Of a stretch of DNA of 64,000 nucleotides, positions 55,433 to 64,000 are shown piece after piece. The notes below the pieces were generated by a model. That model saw only the letters and a program-made list of their open reading frames with translations, ran no database searches and was not told the origin of the DNA. This DNA comes from Palaemon carinicauda (taxonomy: Eukaryota > Arthropoda > Malacostraca > Decapoda > Palaemonidae). Each line of letters starts with the position of its first letter. Position 1 is the first letter of the stretch. Both the position numbers and the translations under genes were made by a program. The stretch covers positions 26,500,597 through 26,564,596 of the forward strand of contig NC_090767.1 in the NCBI RefSeq assembly GCF_036898095.1, read 5' to 3'.

Positions 55433-55679
55433 TGGTCAAGGTATCATGCGTACGTCTCTCGGTCTTGAAGGGTGTCCTTTATGAGCCAGGGCAAGGTGGG
55501 TCCCCATCCTTTGTGTCTGAGTTACCATGGTAAGCAGTGCTCTTTTTCTTCACCTCGTAATTTTTGCAGGGAGTAGCTGCCCTCCTTGTGGGAGAATATG
55601 GTGCTTGTTGTAAGAAAACCAAGAGAGATCGGTCTCCTCCTGCTTCTTCCTTTCATGAGAGCAATAAGCAAAAACCTAT
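55433..55679 (+). pseudogene. DIRS-C3 gag N-terminus fragment
   Basis: After a frameshift near 55470 one frame reads MSQGKVGPHPLCLSYHGKQC, then FCRE and a stop. This resembles the Cys-rich start of DIRS/Ngaro-type gag proteins (CxxC, C, CxxC-EW), with the second Cys replaced by Tyr. It is cut at 55680 by a mariner-type end. Confidence 0.45.
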
Positions 55680-55682
55680 TAC

Positions 55683-56060
55683 AGGGTGAAAAAAAAAGAA
55701 AAAAAAACGGTCATCACCAAAAAACTAATAACTTCCAAAATTTTGTTTAGATCGAAACAAAACTTTAGCTACATTAGGTCAAGCCTGTGTAGCAGACATC
55801 TCCAAAGTTTCAAGTCTGTACAACAAAAACTCTTTGTTTCATTGGCTCTCCAAAATGTGCTCCAAATGAGCTCCCCGGCGCTGCAGGCACATTTGGATCC
55901 GGCGGGCAAAGTTCTCGATGACCCCCCCGCATTCCTCCCTTGGGATCACTCTTATTGCTGCTGTGATTGCTGCCTTCAGGTCAGGGATAGTCTGGGGGTT
56001 GTTTCCATATACCCTGTCCAAACAAGTCTGTGCGACGGCGAAGTCAGGAGCTTTGAATCA
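55683..56060 (-). pseudogene. Tc1/mariner-type transposase, C-terminal part
   Basis: 55839-56021 on minus reads DRVYGNNPQTIPDLKAAI, then RRIQMCLQRRGAHLEHIL with a stop at 55839. A degraded APDF (~56045) marks the third catalytic region. 55683-55838 would be the 3' end; TA then CAGGGTGAAAAAAAAAG at ~55681 may be the TIR. The N-terminal/central part is on the opposite strand next door. Confidence 0.75.
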
Positions 56061-56568
56061 ATCGGGAGTCCGTGCGGAGAATTTTGAACGCAGATCTCCA
56101 CCTGTATCCTTACAGGACACAGATTAAACACAAGCTTACACATGATGACATGAGGAAGCGAGTGATCGTGTGGTTTTGCGACAAGGTTGACGCTGTGCCA
56201 GACTTCCTTGACAATGTCTGGTTTTCGGACGAGGCACATTTTCTGTTGTCAGGTCACGTGAACTCGAAGAACAATATCTTCAGGGGTAGCACACCCCCTG
56301 AGCACTGTCTGCAAAGGCCATTACACTCGAAGTGCACTGCCTGGGTCGCCATCTCCAAACATAGCATCATTGGCCCACTCTGGTTCGAGGACGACAACGA
56401 GCGGTCTGTGACAATCAACACCGAGCGATTTGTCCAGGTGCTTGGCAAGTTCTGGACAGCACTTGGTCGACGGAGAGGAGTCGTCAGGGTCCTCCAGTGG
56501 TTCCAGCAGGATGGTGCCACCCTTCACATTTCAAACGAATCATTAGCATGGCTACAGCAGTGTAAAAG
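56058..56568 (+). pseudogene. Tc1/mariner-type transposase, N-terminal/central part
   Basis: Reads RRILNADLHLYPYRTQ, then WFSDEAHFLLSGHVNSKN (first catalytic Asp), TAWVAISKHSIIGPLWF, and LQWFQQDGATLHISNES (second Asp). It ends at LAWLQQ where the palindrome begins. The third catalytic residue is on the minus-strand piece at 55683-56060, so the gene has been broken by inversion. Confidence 0.8.
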
Positions 56569-57213
56569 ACCAGCTGCTGATAGACAAAATAGTAATGAAG
56601 AATAGCAAGAGAAGGAAGAGCAACCTGAGCCAAATTTGGCATGGATAGACTGCAAGAAAGCATACGACATGATACCACATTCATGACTGATAGAATGCTT
56701 TAAGATACATACATACATACATATACCAAGACACTTCCCCCAATTTTTGGGGGTAGCCGACATCAACAAATGAAACAAAACAAAAAGGGGACCTCTACTC
56801 TCTACGTTCCTCCCAGACTGACAAGGGACTCAACCAAGTTCAGCTGGTACTGCTAGGGTGCCACAGCCCACCCTCCCCCGTTATAGGATAACGGGGGAGG
56901 GTGGGCTGTGGCACCCTAGCAGTACCAGCTGAACTTGGTTGAGTCCCTTGTCAGTCTGGGAGGAACGTAGAGAGTAGAGGTCCCCTTTTTGTTTTGTTAA
57001 ATTTTTTGATGTCGGCTACCCCCAAAAATTGGGGGAAGTGTCTTGGTATATGTATGTATGTATGTATCTTAAAGCATTCTATCAGTCATGAATGTGGTAT
57101 CATGACGAATGCTTTCTTGCAGTCTATCCATGCCAAACTTGGCTCAGGTTGCTCTTCCTTCTCTTGCTATTCTTCATTACTATTTTGTCTATTAGCAGTT
57201 GGTCTTTTACACT
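56559..57213. repeat. Near-perfect palindrome, 2 x 326 bp, 3-nt centre
   Basis: Left arm 56559-56884, centre AGG (56885-56887), right arm 56888-57213. I count about 8 mismatches by eye. Each arm holds a LINE RT piece (LLIDKIVMKN, KKAYDMIPHS in the left arm) and an RTE 3' end with its (CATA)n/(TATG)n tail. Confidence 0.93.
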
Positions 57214-57500
57214 TCTGCATTTCCCTCTGCATCCTTTTTGCTGGGGAGGGTGTTTGTTTCCTCCAGGTAGATCTTCAGCCTTTCGCTGACGATGCTTGTT
57301 AGCAGCTTCCACATTATTGGAAGGCAGGTCATTGGGCTATAGTTGATTTCTATGTTACCTTTATTTGTCTTTTTAAATTAGACAAGTCCTTCGTGTGGTC
57401 ATCCATTCAGGTGCTTGGTGATTTCGAGTTGTGTTGGAGTTGTTTTGTCATTCTTGTATGTAAAGCTTTGAAGTTTTTAAGCCAGTAACCATGAACTTTA
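57080..57500 (-). pseudogene. Non-LTR RT N-terminal fragment
   Basis: Minus strand: GPDKVHGYWLKNFKALHTRM (~57500), PNDLPSNN and QQKGCRGKCRSVKDQLLIDK. This is the order at the start of RTs in an R2/R4-like LINE group (clade uncertain). Stops near 57370 and 57330. It continues into the right arm of the palindrome, where the motif A piece lies. Confidence 0.65.
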
Positions 57501-57519
57501 TCAGGGCCTTGGGGTCTCC

Positions 57520-57790
57520 AGTTTGGAGTCGGGGAAAATAGCCCAGAGAGGAAAGGAAATAAACTATGAGAATTAGTGAACAATTTCAAAAAATATCTTG
57601 ACAATAACATTAAAATAGATCTTTCATTTATACACTTGACTATAAAAAAGTGACTTATGTCAGCCTGTTTAACATGAAAACATTCGCTACTAGTTTGAAC
57701 TATTGAAGTTCCTCCAATTCAACTACGTGATTACGAAAATTATTCTACAACTTGGTCATTGCTGCAATATAACTTCTAGAAAATGTGCAA
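57520..57790 (-). repeat. LINE 3' fragment, copy 3 (no ATT run)
   Basis: GGGGAAAATAGCCCAGAGAGG and AAAGGAAATAAACTATGAGA resemble the units after (ATT)n at 51.4 and 53.1 kb. It extends further into the element. Confidence 0.5.
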
Positions 57791-58182
57791 CTTTTTATCA
57801 TGTCATTGGATATTTTCAACATACTGAATGTGGGAATGGAATGAATGAGTCTTCCCTCTCCCCCCTATCTGATCTCTCAACTGGGTGTACCAACAATGAA
57901 GAGACCCTTATTCGGCTAAGAATTTCCTTGTGACATTTATTTGTAAGTTAGAACAATTCTGCAATACAACGCCTTTTTGTTCTAACCTTGTCGAGTCTAC
58001 TTATAATTTATTGTGCCAAATAGACACCTGTCAGACTACAGAGACTTGCTCCCACCTGAGGAAGATTCTTTATGAATGATGGGGATTTTTATCTGGCAGC
58101 TTGATCCATTCCGTGTGTGTTACTCATACGTTAACTTGGGCAGACTTTTCTATTCCAAACTCCATCTTGATGTTTTTTAAAC
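57791..58182. other. No recognisable features
   Basis: I see no gene or repeat that I can support. Confidence 0.4.
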
Positions 58183-58525
58183 GGATTTTGAGCGAAGTGA
58201 AAATCTATTTTTGGGTGAGGTAGCCATGTCGTCCTGATGGATGTTCCTTCGAAGGTAGCTTCCTAGGTTGCCTTTCAAACACTGGGGTGAACACTGGTGA
58301 CTGAGTCGCCAGTGTTTGGGGCACCAGTTGGAATGTGGTGGGTGATTGTGCCACCGTCTGGGACACCGTGGCCATGGGAAGCTGTTGCTGTTGCTTAGGC
58401 CGAGAGGGCACTTTAGGTCGTTTTGGTCTATTCTTCGGCTGGGGACCCTCGTCAACTGAAGATTTCCTTTTAGAGGACAAGCCCCATTTAGAAAGAAGGT
58501 TTCTGTTTTCAGTGGCGACAATTTG
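58183..58525 (-). mobile_element. DIRS-A3 fragment: terminus fused to gag
   Basis: 58183-58258 is a DIRS-A-type terminus (GGATTTTGAGCGAAGTGAAA, GCCATGTCGTCCTGATGG), with a left extension like that of DIRS-A2. 58259-58480 on minus encodes the gag C-terminal part (SSKRKSSVDEGPQPK, TFQLVPQTLATQSPVFTP), very close to DIRS-A1 at ~9540-9710. Everything between is deleted. Confidence 0.82.
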
Positions 58526-59170
58526 TATTTTTTCGGGTGCCTTTCTTTCACTGGCTCTTTTGGAACATTTTTTAAAAGTGTAGGGTTATCTCTTCCTCTA
58601 GTTCTATAATCTCTCTTGGATGAATGTCATCTGGACATGGTGCCTTAGACTTATCAAATCCCTTTATTTCCTTTTTAGCATCTATCATAAAAGTGATTCT
58701 CTTTATTGGTTGGGGCCCATCATATTTGATAGCTCTTTCAGGGAGGGTCGTCGATTCTTCCCTAGTGAGTACGCTAGTGAAACATGCATTCGTAGGTTCA
58801 GCTTTTTACAAATCATTTATAAGGTTATTCTCTGAATCTCTTAATGAGCTAATTTTATTTTTAATTGGTTTTCTACTGTTTATATATGCAAACAATTCCT
58901 TTTTTCTTTATTAATCTTGGCATTTCTTAAAATGTTTACATTTCTGCTTACCTTTTTGTGTTCGGCTATTGCTCAAATTGAGGGCTGTGGACCCATTGAT
59001 TTATGTTTCCTGTCTCTTGTTGCATTGGCTATTTCTCTGTTGAACCAGTTGGGCTGTGGAGTTCCATTTGGTATAATTTTTCTATGTAGTATTCACTTAG
59101 CCCTATTTTCTACAAAGGAGTCCCATTGCATATCTATGTTCCTTTTTCATCGGATTCTAAATTCTTGGTT
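58526..59170 (-). pseudogene. LINE region between endonuclease and RT, decayed
   Basis: Minus strand: SFVENRAK (~59110), KIIPNGTPQPNWFNREIANA (~59075), KSMGPQPQFE, and near the end LLKNVPKEPVKERHPKK (~58575). This is the linker before the RT of a CR1/Jockey-like LINE. Many stops. Its upstream endonuclease lies at 63150-63745. Confidence 0.6.
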
Positions 59171-59338
59171 TTTCCTTCAGTTGCATCCAGCTACTTTGTC
59201 TTTAGTCTAGTTTCCTTGTCCTTCAGTTGCATCCAGCTACTTTGTCTTTAGTCTAGTTTCCTTGTCCTTCAGTTGCATCCAGCTACTTTGTCTTTAGTCT
59301 AGTTTTCTTGTCCTTCAGTTGCATCCAGCTATTTTGTC
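59171..59338 (+). repeat. 46-bp satellite, left block (~3.6 units)
   Basis: Unit GTCCTTCAGTTGCATCCAGC then TACTTTGTCTTTAGTCTAGTTTCCTT. Continues after the TTAA element at 62525. Confidence 0.95.
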
Positions 59339-59342
59339 TTAA

Positions 59343-62300
59343 CCCTGGATAGGTACGGTGGGTCGTTTGCGACCCCGAGCGTCAAAAAAAAACAGGTTTT
59401 TCTCACGTGACTCACCCCCGTGACTGGATTTGTGGGTGATCGACCTGCAGGAGGTGTCTCCCCTACACGCTCTAGTAGTGTCCAGATGTGCATTGCTGTA
59501 GCTGTACTCCTTCCCCGATTTCTGAGACGCGTCGGGGTCGTTCGCGTCCGAGTTTACCCTTCTAGGGTAGTTTGCATAATTATCAAAGTTATTACGTATT
59601 ATGAAATTGTCGTAGAATGGTGCAACTTGTATAGGTTATCAGTTGTGGAAAGTCTTTGTGGATTGTTTGGCTACCATGTGCATGTTTTTTTTTTTAGTTA
59701 AAATGTCGTTCATCACCACGAGGACCATTTTACCGCGAGTGCCCCTTTTTCATTTTTTTTCATTTTTTTGCCAAGTCATTTTTCCGTAAGATATTGCCAA
59801 ATAGTGTCGTAAAACTTTTGCTTGTTTAGTGTTGGAAAGTGTGTCTAGATGATCTGGCTACCCATGCATGACTTTGTTTTTGTCAGATACGACGTAGTTA
59901 TTGGTATATTGGGTATTTAACTGCGGTTACCAATTTCTGTTTTTTTTTCAATATTTGTAAAAATTACTACGTAGTAAGGAATTGCCGTATATTATTCATT
60001 TTTTTTCATGTTTATGTGTTAGAAAGTGTGCCTTGATGGTTGGGCTAACACGTGCATGTCTTTTTTTTTATCTGAGATGTCGTATATTAGAATGTCGGGC
60101 ATTTTACCGCGAGTGTCCCTTTTTCATTTTTTTTCATTTTTTTGCCAAGTCATTTTTCCGTAAGATATTGCGAAATAGTGTCGTAAAACCTTTGCTTTTT
60201 TAGTGTTGGAAAGTGTGTCTAGATGATCTGGCTACCCATGCATGACTTTGTTTTTGTCAGATACGACGTAGTTATTGGTATATTGGGTATTTAACTGCGG
60301 TTACCAATTTCTGTTTTTTTTTCAATATTTGTAAAAATTACTACGTAGTAAGGAATTGCCGTATATTATTCATTTTTTTTTCATGTTTATGTGTTAGAAA
60401 GTGTGCCTTGATGGTTGGGCTAACACGTGCATGTCTTTTTTTTTATCTGAGATGCCGTATATTAGAATGTTGGGCATTTTTCCGCGAGTGCCCCTTATTA
60501 TTTGTTTTGCATTTTTTTGCTTAGTCATGTTACCGTAAGGAATTGGCAAGTAGTGTCGCAAAACTTATATTTTTATAGTGTTGGAAAGTGTTTCTAGATG
60601 ATCTGGCTACCCATGCCTATTTTTTTTTTAGCCAGATATGGCGTATATATAAGTATATGTTCGATTTTCCTGTGATTGCCATTTTTTCGTTTTTTCCCAT
60701 TTCTTTCAAAATTACTACGTACTAAGGAACTATCACAGAGTAATATTTCATTTATATGTTTATTTGTCGGAAAATGTGCCTTGATGGTTTGCCTAGCACG
60801 TGGCTGAAATTTTTTTTTTCTGAAATGCCGTATATTAGAATGGCCATTTTTCCACGAGTGTCCCTTTTTATTTGTTTTGCATTTTTTTGCTTAGTCATGT
60901 TACCGTAAGGAATTGGCAAGTAGTGTCGCAAAACTTATAATTTTATAGTGTTGGAAAGTGTTTCTAGATGATCTGGCTACCCATGCCTATCTTCTTTTTT
61001 TAGCCAGATATGGCGTATATATAGGTATGTGTTCGATTTTCCTGTGATTGCCATTTTTTCGTTTTTTCCCATTTCTTTCAAAATTACTACGTACTAAGGA
61101 ACTATCACAGAGTAATTATTCATTTAGATGTTTATTTGTCGGAAAATGTGCCTTGATGGTTTGCCTAGCACGTGGCTGAATTCTTTTTTTCTGAAATGCT
61201 GTATATTAGAATGTTAGCCATTTTTCCTCGAGTGCCCCTTTTTATTTGTTTTGCATTTTTTTGCTTAGTCATGTTACCGTAAGGAATTGGCAAGTAGTGT
61301 CGCAAAACTTATATTTTTATAGTGTTGGAAAGTGTTTCTAGATGATTCGGCTACCCATGCCTATCTTTTTTTTAGCCAGATATGGCGTATATATGGGTAT
61401 GTGTTCGATTTTCCGGTGATTGCCATTTTTTCGTTTTTTCCCAATTCTTTCAAAATTACTACGTACTAAGGAACTATCACAGAGTAATGATTCCTCTAGA
61501 TGTTTATTTGTCGGAAAATTTTTTTTACTTTTTTTTTGATTGAATATCATCAAATTTTTTTAGCTAAAATATTGTTTTACATTTTTTTTTTCGATTTTAT
61601 TTCCCTTCAAAAAAATTTTTTTGGGTCAGAATTTTAATTTTATATTCGTAAAATAATCGACAATTATCCAGCAACCCACCATACAATTTTTATGCATATC
61701 CAATAATAATTAGATTAGTAAATAACACCTTGAAATTGACATACCCTTCCTACATTTCAAGTGGCAGATTAGGGAGTCTGAGTCAGTGTGGTTGGCGGCC
61801 ATTTTGTGGACATATCCGAAGCGTAAGCTGCCCTATCTATATATATTCTAGTTCCCTATAGAATTTGTGATATTTTGGTATATTTTTACCTGCATAAATA
61901 TCATATTATATATTAAATATATGTATTTTTTTACGGAATTTCTAAGTACTCAAAAAATTACCTTTAGATATGGCCCCTGATATAAATGTAATTTACAAAA
62001 TAATGAAGATTTTTTTACATATTTCTATTTTAGGATAACATATGTTTATTCCCTAAAAAAATTAGCCACTTCCTATTTCATTTGGGTACCCAAAAAAATT
62101 CATGAAATTTGGACAAATTTTTTTGGCCAAAAAAAGTTACCCTTTTTTTCTCATTTCAGATCTTCACCTCCATGGGTCTGACTTCATCCAAAATACATCA
62201 AGATGTGTCCTAAACATTCAAGAATCAATTCCTAAAAGGATTTGTGTATATATGTATAAACTTTTTTTTTATGAATTTTTATGTCAGGTCTTTTTTTTTT

Positions 62301-62520
62301 TCTACTTAATTTTTTAAAATATTTATAATAAATAGTTTTTCTGCAGATGAGTAGTATTTATCTATACAGTTGTTTTAAGCATTCATTGAAGTTTTTTTTG
62401 GCAAAAGAAAAAAGGAGGTTACTGCAAAAACTGATTTTTCAAGAATTTTTTTTGGCGTCGGGGTCGTTCGCGTCCGAGTATACCCTTAAAGGGGTGTCCG
62501 AGGACCGTACCTATCCAGGG
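59343..62520. mobile_element. 3.18-kb TTAA-flanked element (piggyBac-like, non-autonomous)
   Basis: TTAA at 59339-59342 and 62521-62524. The ends are CCCTGGATAGGTACGGT and ACCGTACCTATCCAGGG. GCGTCGGGGTCGTTCGCGTCC occurs near both ends in direct orientation (~59530 and ~62454). No transposase frame is present, so it must depend on another element's enzyme. Confidence 0.88.
59735..61530 (+). repeat. Five ~373-bp dimeric repeats inside the TTAA element
   Basis: GTGTTGGAAAGTGT starts at 59829, 60202, 60578, 60948 and 61322. A related half-unit (GTGTTAGAAAGTGTGCCTTG and variants) falls midway, at 60017, 60392, 60765 and 61137, so each unit is two diverged ~186-bp halves. Non-coding. Confidence 0.9.
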
Positions 62521-62524
62521 TTAA

Positions 62525-63138
62525 GTCTAGTTTTCTTGTCCTTCAGTTGCATCCAGCTACTTTGTCTTTAGTCTAGTTTCCTTGTCCTTCAGTTGCATCC
62601 AGCTACTTTGTCTTTAGTCTAGTTTTCTTGTCCTTCAGTTGCATATAGCTACTTTGTCTTTAGTCTAGTTTTCTTGTCCTTCAGTTGCATCCAGCTACTT
62701 TGTCTTTAGTCTAGTTTCCTTGTCCTTCAGTTGCATCCAGCTACTTTGTCTTTAGTCTAGTTTCCTTGTCCTTCAGTTGCATCCAGCTACTTTGTCTTTA
62801 GTCTAGTTTTCTTGTCCTTCAGTTGCATCCAGCTACTTTGTCTTTAGTCTAGTTTTCTTGTCCTTCAGTTGCATCCAGCTACTTTGTCTTTAGTCTAGTT
62901 TTCTTGTCCTTCAGTTGCATCCAGCTACCTTGTCTTTAGTCTAGTTTCCTTGTCCTTCAGTTTCATCCAGCTACCTTGTCTTTAGTCTAGTTTCCTTGTC
63001 CTTCAGTTGCATCCAGCTACCTTGTCTTTAGTCTAGTTTCCTTGTCCTTCAGTTGCATCCAGCTACTTTGTCTTTAGTCTAGTTTCCTTGTCCTTCAGTT
63101 GCATCCAGCTATTTTGTCTTTAGTCTAGTTTCCTTATA
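62525..63138 (+). repeat. 46-bp satellite, right block (~13 units)
   Basis: Thirteen CCTTCAGTT starts from 62537 to 63089 at exactly 46-bp steps, with a few point changes (GCATATAGC at 62640, TTTCATCC at 62960). Confidence 0.95.
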
Positions 63139-63149
63139 ATTTTATTTTC

Positions 63150-63745
63150 TTATAGATGAATATTTTTTCTGAAATCTAACCATTCCATTGGTCACTTTTG
63201 TCATTATTTTTGCCTACGGAAACATTGGATATTAGTTTTTTTTCTGTTATTACCACCAAATCTAGTATGTATGTTGTATCCCCTGGTTTATTGACCCACT
63301 GAGGGAGGAATTCATTGCTGACAAATTCTAGTGGCCTGTATCCCTCTTGTGTATGATGTAGAATTCATAGTGTCCCAGTTTACTGCTGCATTGAAGTCTC
63401 CCTTTAGTTGTCTATACAGCTTTTTTTTTTATGTTTGATGTGGGGGTCTGCATATTACTAGTACGAACATGTTTTTTTCTGTGGTATTATTTGCACTCGT
63501 CACTTCATATCCAGTTTCTAATTTAAATTCCATTGGGTAAGGCAATCCTCCTTGAAAAGCCTATAACCTGAGATTTCGCATTCTCCGATAAAATCCTTTG
63601 TTTTGCTTGAAATCAAGTCTCGGTAATACCTATGACGTCTAGTTCCTCACTAGCTATCATCGCTGTAAGGTTTTCCATTTTGGTTTTAACTGACTGAGGA
63701 TTGAATAGTGCCACTCTTAGGGAATTTTCTATCTTTTTCTCTCAT
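63150..63745 (-). pseudogene. LINE endonuclease domain, decayed
   Basis: Minus strand: SLRVALFNPQSVKTKMENLT (~63720), EELDVIGITET then a stop where Trp is usual (~63630), MFVLVICRPP (~63465), LKGDFNAAVNWD (~63405) and TRGYNIHTRFGGN (~63260). This is the order of an APE-type LINE endonuclease. Stops and frameshifts throughout. The same LINE continues at 58526-59170 across the satellite. Confidence 0.65.
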
Positions 63746-63854
63746 CCTCTGTGGTTTTATTAGTTTCCATGATTTACTGGTGTTAGTTTTACTTCTAATA
63801 TCTAAATTGTCTGCCACATTTCTTTAGCTTATGTTTATATACGGAGGATTTTCT

Positions 63855-63962
63855 ACGGGTCAAGTTTGTCCTTTGTCTACTGTGTTCCTTACGGGTCAAG
63901 TTTGTCCTTTGTCTACTGTGTTCCTTACGGGTCAAGTTTGTCCTTTGTCTACTGAGCTCCTT
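63855..63962 (+). repeat. 36-bp tandem repeat, three copies
   Basis: ACGGGTCAAGTTTGTCCTTT then GTCTACTGTGTTCCTT starts at 63855, 63891 and 63927. Confidence 0.93.
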
Positions 63963-64000
63963 AACCCGAGAAATACGGCAATGTCATTTTACTACAGTCC

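Noticed and set aside
55527..55568. 42-bp intron with GTAAGC and TTTTTGCAG
   Set aside because: The gag fragment reads through it in one frame with the expected Cys residues, so it is coding, and 42 bp is very short for an intron.
59171..63138. CRISPR-like array from the regular 46-bp repeats
   Set aside because: Units are contiguous with no unique spacers, and the context is an animal genome; it is a satellite.

Overview
This is 64 kb of animal nuclear DNA that is almost entirely nested transposable elements. I found no host gene that I can name. The mix points to a decapod crustacean: several DIRS1-type tyrosine-recombinase retrotransposons, RTE and other LINE copies, an intact Tigger transposon, TTAA-flanked elements, and long (GA)n, (AT)n and (ATT)n runs. 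That placement is inference from element content; no taxonomic marker is present.

Layout, left to right. 1-508: a ~159-bp tandem duplication. 509-4426: a complete Tigger/pogo transposon with terminal inverted repeats (TIRs), a TA target duplication, a candidate core promoter and an uninterrupted 624-residue transposase. 4664-4995: a broken zinc-ribbon transposase start. 5283-14052: DIRS-A1 on the minus strand, complete from end to end but with a few stops and frameshifts in gag, reverse transcriptase/RNase H (RT/RH) and the recombinase (YR). About 14.7-17.5 kb: a decayed plus-strand fragment of a third family (DIRS-C). 17564-25206: DIRS-B1, plus strand, degenerate. 25.2-34.4 kb: a spacer, the first ~40 bp of another DIRS-B element, a lone DIRS-A terminus, a nearly complete RTE LINE (26.23-29.61 kb), a minisatellite, a fold-back repeat, and then the RT-RH-YR half of DIRS-B2. 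34741-50006: DIRS-B3, interrupted in its RT gene by a ~0.77-kb insertion and in its right inverted terminal repeat (ITR) by a complete minus-strand element, DIRS-A2 (41880-49909). Removing DIRS-A2 rejoins the host repeat exactly, with no target duplication. 50-55.7 kb: DIRS-C scraps, LINE tails, two unidentified open frames and a 302-bp TTAA MITE. 55.68-56.57 kb: a Tc1/mariner-type transposase whose two halves now face opposite ways. 56559-57213: a near-perfect 2 x 326-bp palindrome with a 3-nt centre. 57.1-57.5 kb: another LINE RT fragment. 58.18-58.5 kb: a DIRS-A3 fragment. 58.5-63.75 kb: a minus-strand LINE split by a 46-bp satellite, which is itself split by a 3.18-kb TTAA-flanked element built from ~373-bp dimeric repeats.

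How the genes work together. In the DIRS elements the gag-like, RT/RH and YR frames overlap. RT is +1 to gag and YR is -1 to RT in both DIRS-A1 and DIRS-A2. Inverted terminal repeats plus an internal complementary region (ICR) are the expected template for making a circular DNA, which the YR then integrates without duplicating its target. Most copies carry inactivating changes, such as altered RT YxDD boxes or a lost YR arginine. The Tigger transposase and the DIRS-A2 RT/RH frame are the best preserved proteins.

The items I rate most worth following up are: a Cys/His box with identical spacing at the N-terminus of the gag-like proteins of both DIRS-A elements, next to good splice acceptors; the exact empty-site proof for DIRS-A2; the 652-bp palindrome; the satellite/TTAA-element/LINE nest; and the Tigger promoter with its complementary GA/TC arms.
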